Below are positions 1-8,431 of a DNA stretch of 64,000 nt, one piece after another. Below the pieces are notes generated by a model that saw nothing but the letters and a program-made list of their open reading frames with translations, did not search any database and was not told the DNA's origin. Position 1 is the first letter of the stretch. Every line of letters begins with the position of its first letter. A program made the translations under genes and the position numbers. The stretch is from Clostridiales bacterium (lineage in GTDB: Bacteria; Bacillota; Clostridia; Oscillospirales; UBA644), in contig JAEEJO010000037.1 of the NCBI GenBank assembly GCA_016281915.1, forward strand, positions 37,332 to 101,331, read 5' to 3'.

Positions 1-695
1 ATCTGTTTTATGCAGAAAAAAATATGTGGAAAGACTTTTTCCGTTACGGCATACCCGTTATTGTGGGCGATATACAGTGGGGACTTGTCGGTGTAGTGAA
101 AGCGGTGATCATAGGAAGACTTACCGTTGAAATGATGGCAGCCGTTTCTATAACCGACGTAGTTATGCAGCTGGGACTTATTTTTGCAAACGGTCTTGCA
201 GCCGGGGCATGCGTTATTATCGGAAAAACCGTTGGTGTAAACGATTTTGCAAAGACGAAAGAATATTCAAGAAGCATCGAGATCATTTTTGCGATCGTGG
301 GCGTGCTTATGGGAGCGCTCGTTTTCACATTGCGCTTCATTCCGGTATCGCTCTATACAAACGTTTCAGATCAGACACGATCTCTGGCAATGCAGCTTCT
401 TGCGATTGGCGCCGTTTCGCTTATAGGAACAAGTTACCACATGGCGTGCTTTACTGGGATCAATCGCGGAGCCGGAGACAGCAGATTCGTATTTTTTGTG
501 GATATGATCTGCGGATGGCTTGTTGTTATTCCTCTTTCAGCACTTTCGGCAGCAGGATACCTGAATGCATGGGATCCCCTTTTTACCCTGCCCCTTGTTT
601 ATCTCTGCACAAGAATAGATCAATGCTTCAAATGGATAATCGCATTTATACGTCTTCGCGGAAACAAGTGGATAAGAAACGTAACAAGAGACTGA
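1..695 (+). CDS. MATE family efflux transporter, C-terminal part (5' end outside window)
   Basis: The reading frame is open from the first bases of the window, so the gene starts upstream; the first internal Met is at position 24. About 230 residues are visible. They are rich in hydrophobic membrane segments and contain the G-I-P-V-I-V-G entry of the second MATE half followed by a Gly/Ala-rich helix. MATE proteins export drugs or metabolites in exchange for Na+ or H+, and the family is about 450 residues long, so roughly half is present. It ends just before a terminator hairpin at 705-744. A full-length MATE gene lies at 21644-23023; the two are separate paralogues. The family call is good, the substrate unknown. 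Confidence 0.8.
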   Translation, partial: LFYAEKNMWKDFFRYGIPVIVGDIQWGLVGVVKAVIIGRLTVEMMAAVSITDVVMQLGLIFANGLAAGACVIIGKTVGVNDFAKTKEYSRSIEIIFAIVGVLMGALVFTLRFIPVSLYTNVSDQTRSLAMQLLAIGAVSLIGTSYHMACFTGINRGAGDSRFVFFVDMICGWLVVIPLSALSAAGYLNAWDPLFTLPLVYLCTRIDQCFKWIIAFIRLRGNKWIRNVTRD

Positions 696-704
696 AAACC
701 AAAA

Positions 705-744
705 AAATATCCGGATTGCTTCAAATGAAACAATCCGGATATTT
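705..744. terminator. Bidirectional terminator between MATE gene and tRNA pair
   Basis: A 14-bp perfect inverted repeat (705-718 with 731-744) encloses a 12-nt loop. On the minus strand it is followed by a run of T (complement of 701-707), so it is best placed to end the tRNA-Met/tRNA-Glu transcript. It also lies 9 nt after the stop of the plus-strand MATE gene and may serve both directions. Confidence 0.8.
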
Positions 745-749
745 GCCTG

Positions 750-824
750 TGGTGACCCGTAGCAGAATCGAACTGCTGCCCCAGCCGTGAAAGGGCCGTG
801 TCTTAACCGCTTGACTAACGGGCC
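750..824 (-). tRNA. tRNA-Glu (anticodon UUC)
   Basis: On the minus strand the sequence folds as a cloverleaf. The acceptor stem GGCCCGT pairs with ACGGGTC including one G-U. The anticodon loop CCTTTCACG gives anticodon TTC, and the T arm contains GTTCGATTC. The terminal CCA is encoded (complement of 750-752). It lies 3 nt downstream of tRNA-Met and is surely co-transcribed with it. Confidence 0.95.
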
Positions 825-827
825 AAA

Positions 828-904
828 TGGTAGCGGAAGCTGGATTTGAACCGGCGACCGTACGGGTATGAACCGTATGCTCTAGCCAACTGAGCTATTC
901 CGCC
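828..904 (-). tRNA. tRNA-Met (anticodon CAU, elongator type)
   Basis: On the minus strand GGCGGAA pairs with TTCCGCT in the acceptor stem. The D arm has AGCTCAGTTGG, the anticodon stem is TACGG/CCGTA around TTCATAC (anticodon CAT), the T arm has GTTCAAATC, and CCA is encoded. The anticodon stem lacks the GGG/CCC pairs of initiator tRNA and the 1-72 pair is G-U, so it reads as elongator Met. A CAU anticodon can also be lysidine-modified tRNA-Ile2, but overall resemblance favours Met. Confidence 0.92.
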
Positions 905-952
905 AGACCGGCTCATCTGAGATCCGTTTTTGCGGAACCAGACAGCTTATAT

Positions 953-981
953 ATTATATACCAAACGAGCAGATTTGTCAA
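953..981 (-). promoter_or_regulatory. Promoter of the tRNA-Met/tRNA-Glu unit
   Basis: Read on the minus strand: -35 TTGACA (981-976), a 17-nt spacer, then -10 TATAAT (958-953). Both hexamers are consensus. The -10 is about 50 nt upstream of the tRNA-Met 5' end. Confidence 0.9.
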
Positions 982-1081
982 TACCGTTTTACATGTTTTT
1001 TGTGATATTTTTGTGAACTCGAAATCAAGGAGATCATCGGTCCCGCTCTGTTCAAAAATTGAATTTTTTTCTAAAAAGTGA

Positions 1082-1110
1082 TTGACAAGAAGGACATTTT
1101 GTTGTATTAT
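1082..1110 (+). promoter_or_regulatory. Promoter of the DUF1292 gene
   Basis: -35 TTGACA (1082-1087), a 17-nt spacer, -10 TATTAT (1105-1110). It lies 56 nt before the start codon at 1166. No terminator separates it from the 6S-like RNA downstream, so it may also drive that RNA. Confidence 0.85.
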
Positions 1111-1165
1111 TAATATATAAAGAAAAGTATATATAATCGCAGGAAAATGAAGACAGGAGAAAGAT

Positions 1166-1459
1166 ATGTCCGAAGCAGAAAGAGACGAAATAATAACGCT
1201 TACCGATGAAGACGGAAATGAGACAGACTACGTTGTTATAGACGGAGTTGAATATAACGGCAAAGATTATCTCGCGCTCGTTGAAGAAGAGCATTATAAC
1301 GACGAAACGTGTGAATTTACGATCCTCAGGGTTGATGAGTCTGAGAATGAAGAAGCTTTTCTTGCAACTATCGAAGACGAAGAGGAATTCAACAGAGTGC
1401 TTGAATTGCTTGAAGAAAAGCTTGACGACGAATACGATTTTGACGACGATGCAGAATAA
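1166..1459 (+). CDS. DUF1292 domain-containing small acidic protein
   Basis: A 97-residue, very acidic protein resembling the DUF1292 (YrzB-like) family of Firmicutes. The visible family features are an N-terminal stretch ending in LTDEDG, followed by alternating short strands (a Y-V-V-I-D-G-V-E-Y core and Y-L-A-L-V-E), and a long Glu/Asp-rich C-terminal helix and tail. An AGGAGA ribosome binding site precedes the ATG at a normal distance. No function is known for the family; it is often near mreB/ruvX-type housekeeping genes, which is not the case here. The 6S-like RNA begins only a few bases after its stop. Confidence 0.85.
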   Translation: MSEAERDEIITLTDEDGNETDYVVIDGVEYNGKDYLALVEEEHYNDETCEFTILRVDESENEEAFLATIEDEEEFNRVLELLEEKLDDEYDFDDDAE

Positions 1460-1461
1460 AC

Positions 1462-1685
1462 GAATTTCCTGCGCGGTTCGTGTTCCGACGGTATAATTAA
1501 AACCTACACCTGTTTATTGGGATTCCGTCTTCTGCTGCGGGGGAGCAGACCTCTCGGACTAAGTCCGAACGTTGGGAGCACAAAACAGCAGAGAGGAATT
1601 AACCCACTTTTTAAGCAGGGCTTATATTTGCCCCGGAATTACGCATTCTGCGTATTCTCCACGGCCGTGCGGGAAATTCTTTTAT
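1462..1685 (+). ncRNA. ssrS: 6S RNA (SsrS)-like regulatory RNA
   Basis: The gap between the DUF1292 gene and lepA folds as a long rod. A 15-bp closing stem pairs 1462-1476 with 1665-1679 with only two G-U pairs. An inner helix pairs 1509-1516 with 1612-1619. Then GGG/CCC, ATTCC/GGAAT and CTGCTG/CAGCAG helices follow, and a CGGAC/GTCCG apical hairpin. Unpaired stretches between the helices form the large central bulge expected of 6S RNA, which mimics an open promoter and binds sigma-A RNA polymerase. CCTGCGCGGTTCG just inside the 5' stem resembles the 6S motif. A T-rich run after 1679 suggests the 3' end and fixes the plus strand. The identification is by structure and remembered motifs, not a covariance search. 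Confidence 0.7.
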
Positions 1686-1735
1686 TATAAATGAATACAC
1701 AAAAATCGCGGGCTTTCTGTCCGCACAGGTGAAAT

Positions 1736-3544
1736 ATGACTAATGATATAAGTCTTATACGTAATTTTTCGATAATCGCGCATATAGACCACGGAAAATC
1801 AACTCTTGCAGACCGCCTTTTGCAGCTCACTAAAACCGTTGCGGACAGGGACATGGAAGAACAGTTTCTTGACAACATGGATCTTGAACGCGAGCGCGGA
1901 ATCACAATAAAAGCAAGAGCGGTAAAAATGCTTTATACGGCAAAGGACGGCAAAACGTATACGCTGAATCTGATAGATACTCCCGGTCATGTGGACTTCA
2001 ATTATGAAGTATCGCGCTCTCTCGTTGCATGCGAGGGGGCGGTTCTTGTTGTTGACGCATCTCAGGGCATTGAAGCCCAGACGCTTGCAAACACATATCT
2101 TGCCGTTGACAACGACCTTGAGATAATGCCGGTGATAAATAAAATAGATCTTCCGTCCGCGGATCCCGAAAGAGTAATAAAAGAAATCGAGGATACTATC
2201 GGTATCCCCGCTGAAAATGCGCCGCGTGTTTCGGCAAAAACGGGCGAAAACTGCGAGGAGATACTTGAACGTATCGTATCAGATATTCCTGCGCCGAAAG
2301 GTGACAGAAACGCGCCTCTGCGCGCACTGATATTTGACAGTATATATGACTCATACCGCGGCGTTATAGTATATGTCAGGGTATTTGACGGAACGCTTCG
2401 TGCGGGAGACAGAATCAAAATGATGTCTACCGGTGCGGAATTTGACGTTGTTGAAACGGGCTGTCTGCGACCCTTCGGCTTTGAAAAGGAAGATGAAATA
2501 GAAGCCGGTGAAGTCGGATATATAATGGCTTCGATAAAAACGGTTCAGGACACTCAGGTCGGCGATACGGTCACAAATGCCGAAAACCCGTGCGATGCGC
2601 CGATGCCCGGATATAAAAAGGTTCAGCCGATGGTATTTTCGGGCATATATCCTGCAGACGGGGCAAAGTATGAGGATCTTCGCGAAGCGCTTGAAAAGCT
2701 GCAGCTCAACGATGCGTCACTCTCATTCGAAAAAGAGTCCTCTGCTGCGCTCGGATTCGGTTTTCGCTGCGGATTCCTCGGTCTTCTGCATATGGAAATA
2801 ATTCAGGAACGCCTTGAGAGAGAGTATAATCTCGACCTTATCACCACCGCTCCGAGCGTTATTTACAAAATAAAGAGGACGTCAGGAGAGGAAGAGTATA
2901 TTTCAAATCCCTCCGCCTACCCCTCCCCTTCGGAGATTATGACGGCTTATGAGCCGTTTGTAAGGGCAGATATTTTTTCGCCCACGGAGTTTATCGGAAC
3001 GGTAATGGACCTGTGCACCGAAAGACGCGGCGTTTTCAAGAATATGACGTATATAGACGAATCGAGGGTCAATCTTCATTACAGTCTGCCTTTGAACGAG
3101 ATAATATACGATTTCTTCGATGCATTGAAGTCCAGAACGAGAGGATATGCGTCTCTTGACTATGAATTTGAAGAGTATAAGGAAAGCAAGCTTGTAAAGC
3201 TTGACATTCTGCTCAACGGCGATATTATCGACGCGCTCTCATTTATCGTTCATTCCGACAGAGCGTATTCAAGAGGAAGAAAAATTGCGGAACGTCTTAA
3301 AGAGAATATCCCCAGACAGCTTTTTGAAATTCCCATACAGGCTGCAGTGGGAGGGAAAATAATAGCGAGGGAGACTGTCAAGGCTCTTCGCAAGGACGTT
3401 CTGGCAAAGTGTTACGGCGGCGACATAACGAGGAAGAAGAAGCTTCTTGAAAAGCAGAAAGAAGGGAAGAAGAGGATGCGCTCTTTCGGCACGGTAGAAC
3501 TGAGCCAGGAAGCGTTTATGTCTGTTCTTAAATTTGACGAATGA
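1736..3544 (+). CDS. lepA: Elongation factor 4 (LepA), translational GTPase
   Basis: 602 residues, the usual EF-4 length. The G1 motif AHIDHGKST is at residues 15-23, the G2 region contains RERGIT, and G3 is DTPGH, followed by NKIDLP. Domains II, III and V follow, and the LepA-specific C-terminal domain ends in [21 protein letters not shown]-4 binds ribosomes and can back-translocate or remodel stalled complexes, and also affects initiation. The ATG is preceded by AGGTGAA. It is the first gene of a tight run (methyltransferase, DUF2156, hslO, pyrK); its stop overlaps the next start by 4 nt. No sequence oddities were seen. Confidence 0.97.
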   Translation: MTNDISLIRNFSIIAHIDHGKSTLADRLLQLTKTVADRDMEEQFLDNMDLERERGITIKARAVKMLYTAKDGKTYTLNLIDTPGHVDFNYEVSRSLVACEGAVLVVDASQGIEAQTLANTYLAVDNDLEIMPVINKIDLPSADPERVIKEIEDTIGIPAENAPRVSAKTGENCEEILERIVSDIPAPKGDRNAPLRALIFDSIYDSYRGVIVYVRVFDGTLRAGDRIKMMSTGAEFDVVETGCLRPFGFEKEDEIEAGEVGYIMASIKTVQDTQVGDTVTNAENPCDAPMPGYKKVQPMVFSGIYPADGAKYEDLREALEKLQLNDASLSFEKESSAALGFGFRCGFLGLLHMEIIQERLEREYNLDLITTAPSVIYKIKRTSGEEEYISNPSAYPSPSEIMTAYEPFVRADIFSPTEFIGTVMDLCTERRGVFKNMTYIDESRVNLHYSLPLNEIIYDFFDALKSRTRGYASLDYEFEEYKESKLVKLDILLNGDIIDALSFIVHSDRAYSRGRKIAERLKENIPRQLFEIPIQAAVGGKIIARETVKALRKDVLAKCYGGDITRKKKLLEKQKEGKKRMRSFGTVELSQEAFMSVLKFDE

Positions 3545-4272
3545 CCGAATATGACCAGATAGCCGTGATATATGACGATTATACGGACGGCTTTGACTAC
3601 GGGCTTTATCTTGACAAGATATTTGCAAAGGCGCAATATCTGCCAAGGAAAGGACTTGCTCTTGACTGCGGCTGCGGAACGGGAACGCTTATAACGGAGC
3701 TTGAAAAACGCGGGTATTCTTGCACGGGCGTGGATATCTCTCCCGAAATGCTTGAAACAGCTGCCGAAAAGATAACTCAACACGGGTTTGAGCCGCATCT
3801 TGTCTGTCAAAGTCTTGAAAATATAGATCTTTACGGCGCATACGATATCTGTTTTTGCACTCTTGACACGATAAACCACCTTTCCGAAAAGCAGCTCACA
3901 CGTTTTTTCGGGAAACTTATATACTTTACCGAACCGGGCGGATATTTCATTTTTGACGTAAAAACAGAAGCCATGATGAAAAGATCCGCGCAGTTGAGAG
4001 TGATTGATAAAGACAGCTCAACGCTTATTCTTGACGGAGTTTTTTCAAAAAACCGCCTGACGAACTATATTACGGTATTTTCAGAAGAAAACGGGGTTTA
4101 TGAGCGTTACGACACCGTGATCAAAGAAAACCTCTATAAAAAAAACGAACTTCAAACGCTTCTGAAAAACAGCGGCTTTACGCCTGTTGCCGTTTTTTCC
4201 TTCAAAGGCAGAGAAATTTATATATCTCAGAACAAAAGGACATTTTATGATTTTCAGGAAAATAGAGCTTGA
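3541..4272 (+). CDS. Class I SAM-dependent methyltransferase
   Basis: 243 residues with a Rossmann-like methyltransferase fold. SAM motif I is [10 protein letters not shown] at residues 41-50, an acidic residue follows in GVDIS at the end of strand 2, and FCTLDTINH sits at the post-motif region. The N-terminal [11 protein letters not shown] is typical of the UbiE/BioC-like methyltransferase clade common in Firmicutes. Its ATG overlaps the lepA stop (ATGA), so it is translationally coupled, and its 3' end overlaps the next gene by 26 nt. The methyl acceptor cannot be deduced from sequence. Confidence 0.85.
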   Translation: MTEYDQIAVIYDDYTDGFDYGLYLDKIFAKAQYLPRKGLALDCGCGTGTLITELEKRGYSCTGVDISPEMLETAAEKITQHGFEPHLVCQSLENIDLYGAYDICFCTLDTINHLSEKQLTRFFGKLIYFTEPGGYFIFDVKTEAMMKRSAQLRVIDKDSSTLILDGVFSKNRLTNYITVFSEENGVYERYDTVIKENLYKKNELQTLLKNSGFTPVAVFSFKGREIYISQNKRTFYDFQENRA

Positions 4273-5131
4273 CGATATACCTGCCGTTCGTCCGTATCTG
4301 GAAAAGATACGAACACGGATAATGGATACCACATTAGGCGAGATATTAATGTGGCGCGACTATATGAATATCCACTATGCAATAGAAAACGACATTCTTT
4401 TTTTTAAGGCACGATATACAGATCAGCAATTATCGTATTTCGTTCCCATAGGCAAAGACCGGGATGAAGGAATAAAAAGACTTATCGCCCATTGCAGAGA
4501 AAACGGGGAAAAGCTTCGCCTCATATCGGTATCGGATGAAGAGCTTGAATGGCTCAAAAACGGCTACGACATAAAAGAGACGGCAGAAGACACAATAGAC
4601 GCCGACTATTTTTACAGCGCGCAGGATCTGCGGCAGTTTGCCGGAAGAAAGTACCATACGCAAAAAAATCATATAAACAAATTCATCAATACTCATACCG
4701 ATTATTCGTTTGAAGAAATAAACGAAAAAAACATTTCCGAAGTAATCTCATTTTACAGAGAATATACCCTGAACTACGAAAAAGACAGCGCATTTGCCAT
4801 GATAGAGGGTGCCGGGGTGTTTGAAGTGCTTGAAAATCTTGGAAAATACGGTTATTTCGGAATGCTTTTAAGAGCAGAAGGCAAGGTGATCGCTTTTTCG
4901 CTCGGAGAAACGGTCAATGATACGATGTTTGTTCATATAGAAAAAGCAGATAAATCGATTCCCGGTGCATATCAGATGATAGTCCGGGAATTTGCAAACA
5001 GATATACTGACGATAAAGTTATCTACATCAACAGAGGCGACGATGCGGGCGACGAGGGGCTGAGACAGTCCAAGCATTCATATCACCCGATCGCGCTGCT
5101 GAGAAAAAACATAGTTGAACTGGAAATATAG
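4247..5131 (+). CDS. DUF2156 / phosphatidylglycerol lysyltransferase-like GNAT-fold protein
   Basis: I place the start at ATG 4247 because AAAAGGA lies just upstream; a longer frame from 4187 has no ribosome binding site. The 294-residue product resembles the soluble DUF2156 family, which shares the tandem GNAT-like fold of the MprF C-terminal aminoacyl-phosphatidylglycerol synthase. RKYHTQKNHINKF and the late FVHIEKAD and YINRGDD segments match that family. There are no membrane helices, so it lacks the MprF flippase part, and lipid lysylation is not implied. It overlaps the methyltransferase gene by 26 nt and is followed by hslO. Confidence 0.8.
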   Translation: MIFRKIELDDIPAVRPYLEKIRTRIMDTTLGEILMWRDYMNIHYAIENDILFFKARYTDQQLSYFVPIGKDRDEGIKRLIAHCRENGEKLRLISVSDEELEWLKNGYDIKETAEDTIDADYFYSAQDLRQFAGRKYHTQKNHINKFINTHTDYSFEEINEKNISEVISFYREYTLNYEKDSAFAMIEGAGVFEVLENLGKYGYFGMLLRAEGKVIAFSLGETVNDTMFVHIEKADKSIPGAYQMIVREFANRYTDDKVIYINRGDDAGDEGLRQSKHSYHPIALLRKNIVELEI

Positions 5132-5152
5132 AGTATTGCACGGAGAAGTCTT

Positions 5153-5890
5153 ATGAAAAGCGAGATAATCCAACGTTATATACACGGGGACACTCTGATA
5201 ATAGTATCCTCTCTGCGTGAAATATGTGAAGAGATCGCGAAAAATCAGGGCATAACGCTTAACAGCGATTATATGTCGCTCGGTCTTGTTGCATCGTTTA
5301 CGGCTGCTCTTGCGGCGGAACAGAAGGAAGACGAAACGTATCTGACCGCCTGCTTCAAGTGGCCCAAGGCAAAGAAATCGATCGCAGTAACGGCATTCGG
5401 TGACGGACGAATGTGCGCATGCATAGAGCCGTTCTTTCCTGATCAGGGCGACGAAAACACGATCCTTGAAGTAACAAGGCATTCGGACGTAGGCGGCGAA
5501 TACCGCAGCGTTGTGCTCGGCAAAAACGTTCAGGGCGCGATAAACGCATATATAACTGAAAGCATGCAGAGAAATGCAAAATGGAAAGCTATCAGGGACG
5601 GAAGGATGACCGCAGGAATTTTTGTTCAGGAGCTGCCAGGTTCCACGGATTTGAGAAAGACCTGGGATGAGATAAAACCGTTTTTTAAAGCCCTTGACGA
5701 GAATGAACTGATAAACGCAGGCTGCGAAAAGCTTGGCGAGCGCGAGCTGAAGTTCGGATGTCACTGTTCCAAAAGAAGCGCACAGAGAGTGCTTGAAGCG
5801 ATCCCGCCTTCAGAAAGAGCTACACTGGGAGAAACAGCTGAAATAGTATGTAAATTCTGCGGAAAGAAATACGAGATAGAAAATGAATAA
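5153..5890 (+). CDS. hslO: Hsp33-like redox-regulated chaperone
   Basis: 245 residues, shorter than the usual 285-295. The C-terminal zinc redox switch is intact: C203-x-C205, then 27 residues, then C233-x-x-C236, with CHC and CKFCGKKY. In the family, oxidation of these cysteines releases zinc and activates holdase function under oxidative or heat stress. The N-terminal domain is divergent from textbook Hsp33 but has the same order of elements (a helix-rich start, then a segment similar to the family's G-D-G turn). It overlaps pyrK by 8 nt. I call it with moderate confidence because the N-domain is poorly conserved. Confidence 0.8.
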   Translation: MKSEIIQRYIHGDTLIIVSSLREICEEIAKNQGITLNSDYMSLGLVASFTAALAAEQKEDETYLTACFKWPKAKKSIAVTAFGDGRMCACIEPFFPDQGDENTILEVTRHSDVGGEYRSVVLGKNVQGAINAYITESMQRNAKWKAIRDGRMTAGIFVQELPGSTDLRKTWDEIKPFFKALDENELINAGCEKLGERELKFGCHCSKRSAQRVLEAIPPSERATLGETAEIVCKFCGKKYEIENE

Positions 5891-6629
5891 GAATCATTAT
5901 TTTTGCGAAATCACGGAAAAAAGAACATACAACAAACTTACGGACATAACGGTCGCATTCCCAGACGCAGACAAAATCTGTGCTCCGGGACAGTTTCTGC
6001 ACATTCTTTGCGGAGGTAATTCATTTCTAAGAAGACCGATAAGCATCTGCGACGTTTCAAAAAGCACACTCCGTTTCATTTTTGAGATACGCGGCGAAGG
6101 AACAGCCGCGCTTGCCCAAAAAGAAGAAGGAGATATCGTTGATATGCTCGCGCCACTCGGGCACGGCTTCGATCTTATGAAAAAAGATGAAAAGGTTATT
6201 GCGATAGGCGGAGGTATAGGCTGTTTTCCGCTGCTTTATGCGGCAAAAAAATGCGGAAACGTAAGTGCGATACTCGGTTTTCGCAATGCTGAAGCAGCAT
6301 ACCCTAAATTTGTTGACGATTTCAAAGAAGTCTGCGACGTTATTCTTATGACGGACGACGGATCGGCAGGCATAAAAGGGTTTACGCCTCAGGGACTCGA
6401 AAAAATGATAGCAAACGGTGAAAGACCGGATAAGATCATTACATGCGGACCGATGGTGATGATGGAAAAGATCATTTCTATCGCACGGGAAAACGGAATA
6501 GTATGTCTTGCGTCCTATGAAGAAAGAATGGGATGCGGTATAGGAACGTGTCTTTGCTGTTCAACTAAAATCGACGGAAAAATGCGCTGTGTCTGCAAAG
6601 AAGGACCCGTATTCGAATTTGCTGAATAA
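5883..6629 (+). CDS. pyrK: Dihydroorotate dehydrogenase electron transfer subunit (PyrK)-like
   Basis: 248 residues with the ferredoxin-reductase layout. The FAD-binding barrel carries FLRRPISICD, the nucleotide-binding half has AIGGGIGCFPLL, and a C-terminal [2Fe-2S] site is formed by C218, C223, C226 and C238 (MGCGIGTCLCC then CKEGPVF), as in PyrK. In the type 1B enzyme PyrK passes electrons from dihydroorotate oxidation to NAD+. The partner pyrD is not in this window and pyrE is 22 kb away, so the subunit is detached from its usual neighbours. A related reductase serving another dehydrogenase is possible. Confidence 0.85.
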   Translation: MNKNHYFCEITEKRTYNKLTDITVAFPDADKICAPGQFLHILCGGNSFLRRPISICDVSKSTLRFIFEIRGEGTAALAQKEEGDIVDMLAPLGHGFDLMKKDEKVIAIGGGIGCFPLLYAAKKCGNVSAILGFRNAEAAYPKFVDDFKEVCDVILMTDDGSAGIKGFTPQGLEKMIANGERPDKIITCGPMVMMEKIISIARENGIVCLASYEERMGCGIGTCLCCSTKIDGKMRCVCKEGPVFEFAE

Positions 6630-6678
6630 TTCCGGATAATCTATAATGTAAACTTTTTTTAAATTCCGTATTATTCGA

Positions 6679-6707
6679 TTGACAAAAGGCAATAATTATG
6701 ATAAAAT
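6679..6707 (+). promoter_or_regulatory. Promoter of the histidine operon
   Basis: -35 TTGACA (6679-6684), a 17-nt spacer, -10 TAAAAT (6702-6707). The predicted leader is only about 50 nt, with no T-box, leader peptide or terminator hairpin that I can see. Any control of the his operon is therefore not by leader attenuation. Confidence 0.85.
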
Positions 6708-6764
6708 ACCCATACTTTATTGTGATAAAGTGATAAATCGTTAAAATATGTGGGTGTGTGTTGT

Positions 6765-8408
6765 ATGAAATCTATTGATTACGGAAGAACAGACGGAAGA
6801 AGAGATTATATTTTCGGGGACGCGGAGCTAAGGCGCGAGATATGCGAAAAGCTTATTTCGCTGATGAAAAAATCCGGATATAAAGAAACCGTCACGCCAA
6901 CAGCAGAGTATTATGACGTATTTTCCGCAGATCCGACAAGGCCGATGGGTAACAGCGTTTATAAATTTACCGACGAACAAAACAGGCTTATGGCGCTACG
7001 ATGCGACTGCACTGTTCCCATTGCAAGGATCGCTGCTACGAAACTCACCGATACTCCCCTTCCCTACAGACTTTTTTACTGTCAGAACGTTTTTTCCGCT
7101 CCTACGCTCGGAAATCGCCTTACGGAAGAGACGCAGTGCGGAGCAGAGCTTATCGGAACAGATCCGCAAAACAGCATGGATGCGGACACCGAAATACTTG
7201 AACTTGCAGCACAGTCAATGAAAGCGCTTTTCGGTCTTGATTTCAGCATTGAGATAGGTCACGGAAAGCTTTTTACCGCCCTTGCCGACCTTTACGGGAT
7301 AGACGGAGGCACGGCAGAAACGATTCGAAAGCTGATAGAAGCGAAAAATTTTGCTTCCATCGAATCGATGAATATCCCAAAGCCATTCAAAATGCTGCCG
7401 AAAATGTTCGGTAACGCAACAGATGAAGATCTTTCAGTGCTTGATTCGTTTGTTGAGGAAACAGGTTCTGAAAAGATAAAAGAAATAATAGAATACATAA
7501 AATCCATAATAATAAAGCTTAAAGAAAAAGGCTATGGCAACTGTTTATCGTTTGACCTGGGTCTTGTGGGACGTCTTGACTACTATACCGGAATCATTTT
7601 CGGCGGTTTTGTGAAGGGAGTGGGTCATTCCGTTCTTCTGGGCGGACGCTACGACAATCTTACCGCCAATTTCGGACGCGCGCTGGCGTCAACAGGTTTC
7701 AGCATCACGGTCGACGATATTTTCGATCTGCTGAAGGACAGAAAAAACGGTAAAGCGCCAGAAGAAACTTTACGCCCTATTAGCATCGCGCTCACAAAAG
7801 GCAGACTTGAAAAAAAGACAATAGAGCTCTTTGAAAAGAACGGGATAGACTGCTCATCGCTTATAAACAAGGGACGCAAGCTTGTTTTTCCGCTTGACAA
7901 CGGCAGATTTGAAGTAATGCTCGTAAAAAGCCGCGACGTGATAACGTATGTGGAACGCGGAGTATGCGATCTGGGCATCGTTGGAAGCGACACGATAGCC
8001 GAATACGGCTCATCTGTCTACGAGCTTGCCGACCTGGGGTTCGGAAAATGCAGAATGGCGCTCGCGGGCAATGCAAAATATAAAAACGACCCGGAAGCAT
8101 TTTTCGGCGGTTATTCGAAAAAAGTAATTGCAACAAAGTTCGTCAACATTACAAAAAGATACGCCGCAGCAAGGAAAGCGGACGTGGAAACGGTTTCAAT
8201 CGAGGGCTCAGTTGAGCTTGCGCCTATACTCGGTCTTGCAGACGGGATAGTTGATATCGTTGAAACGGGTGACACACTCAGGGAAAACGGACTTGAGATA
8301 ATTGAAGAATTATTCCCGATCTCGGCAAGAATAGTGGCGAACATAGCGGCGACAAAACTCAGGAAGAAAGAGATAGACTGTATACTTTCGGACGTAATGA
8401 AGGTCTGA
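6765..8408 (+). CDS. hisZG: HisZ-HisG fusion: ATP phosphoribosyltransferase regulatory plus catalytic subunits
   Basis: One ORF of 547 residues. Residues 1 to about 325 are a class II aminoacyl-tRNA-synthetase-like HisZ domain (YGRTDGRRDY start, LRCDCTVPIAR, YYTGIIFGGF, GGRYDNL). From about residue 337 a short-form HisG begins (IALTKGRLEKK, then DLGIVGSD and DIVETGDTLRENGL). HisG makes the first, ATP-PRPP committing step of histidine synthesis. The short form needs HisZ for activity and feedback control, and the two are normally separate genes. The ATG at 6765 fits the HisZ start; an in-frame GTG at 6750 is an alternative. No frameshift or linker repeat is visible. Confidence 0.93.
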   Translation: MKSIDYGRTDGRRDYIFGDAELRREICEKLISLMKKSGYKETVTPTAEYYDVFSADPTRPMGNSVYKFTDEQNRLMALRCDCTVPIARIAATKLTDTPLPYRLFYCQNVFSAPTLGNRLTEETQCGAELIGTDPQNSMDADTEILELAAQSMKALFGLDFSIEIGHGKLFTALADLYGIDGGTAETIRKLIEAKNFASIESMNIPKPFKMLPKMFGNATDEDLSVLDSFVEETGSEKIKEIIEYIKSIIIKLKEKGYGNCLSFDLGLVGRLDYYTGIIFGGFVKGVGHSVLLGGRYDNLTANFGRALASTGFSITVDDIFDLLKDRKNGKAPEETLRPISIALTKGRLEKKTIELFEKNGIDCSSLINKGRKLVFPLDNGRFEVMLVKSRDVITYVERGVCDLGIVGSDTIAEYGSSVYELADLGFGKCRMALAGNAKYKNDPEAFFGGYSKKVIATKFVNITKRYAAARKADVETVSIEGSVELAPILGLADGIVDIVETGDTLRENGLEIIEELFPISARIVANIAATKLRKKEIDCILSDVMKV

Positions 8409-8431
8409 GAGAAACATTCGGAGAAGAAGAT

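Noticed and set aside
1492..1497. TATAAT as the -10 of a promoter giving a shorter RNA
   Set aside because: No good -35 lies 17 nt upstream, and the 15-bp closing stem begins before it, so it is inside the RNA.
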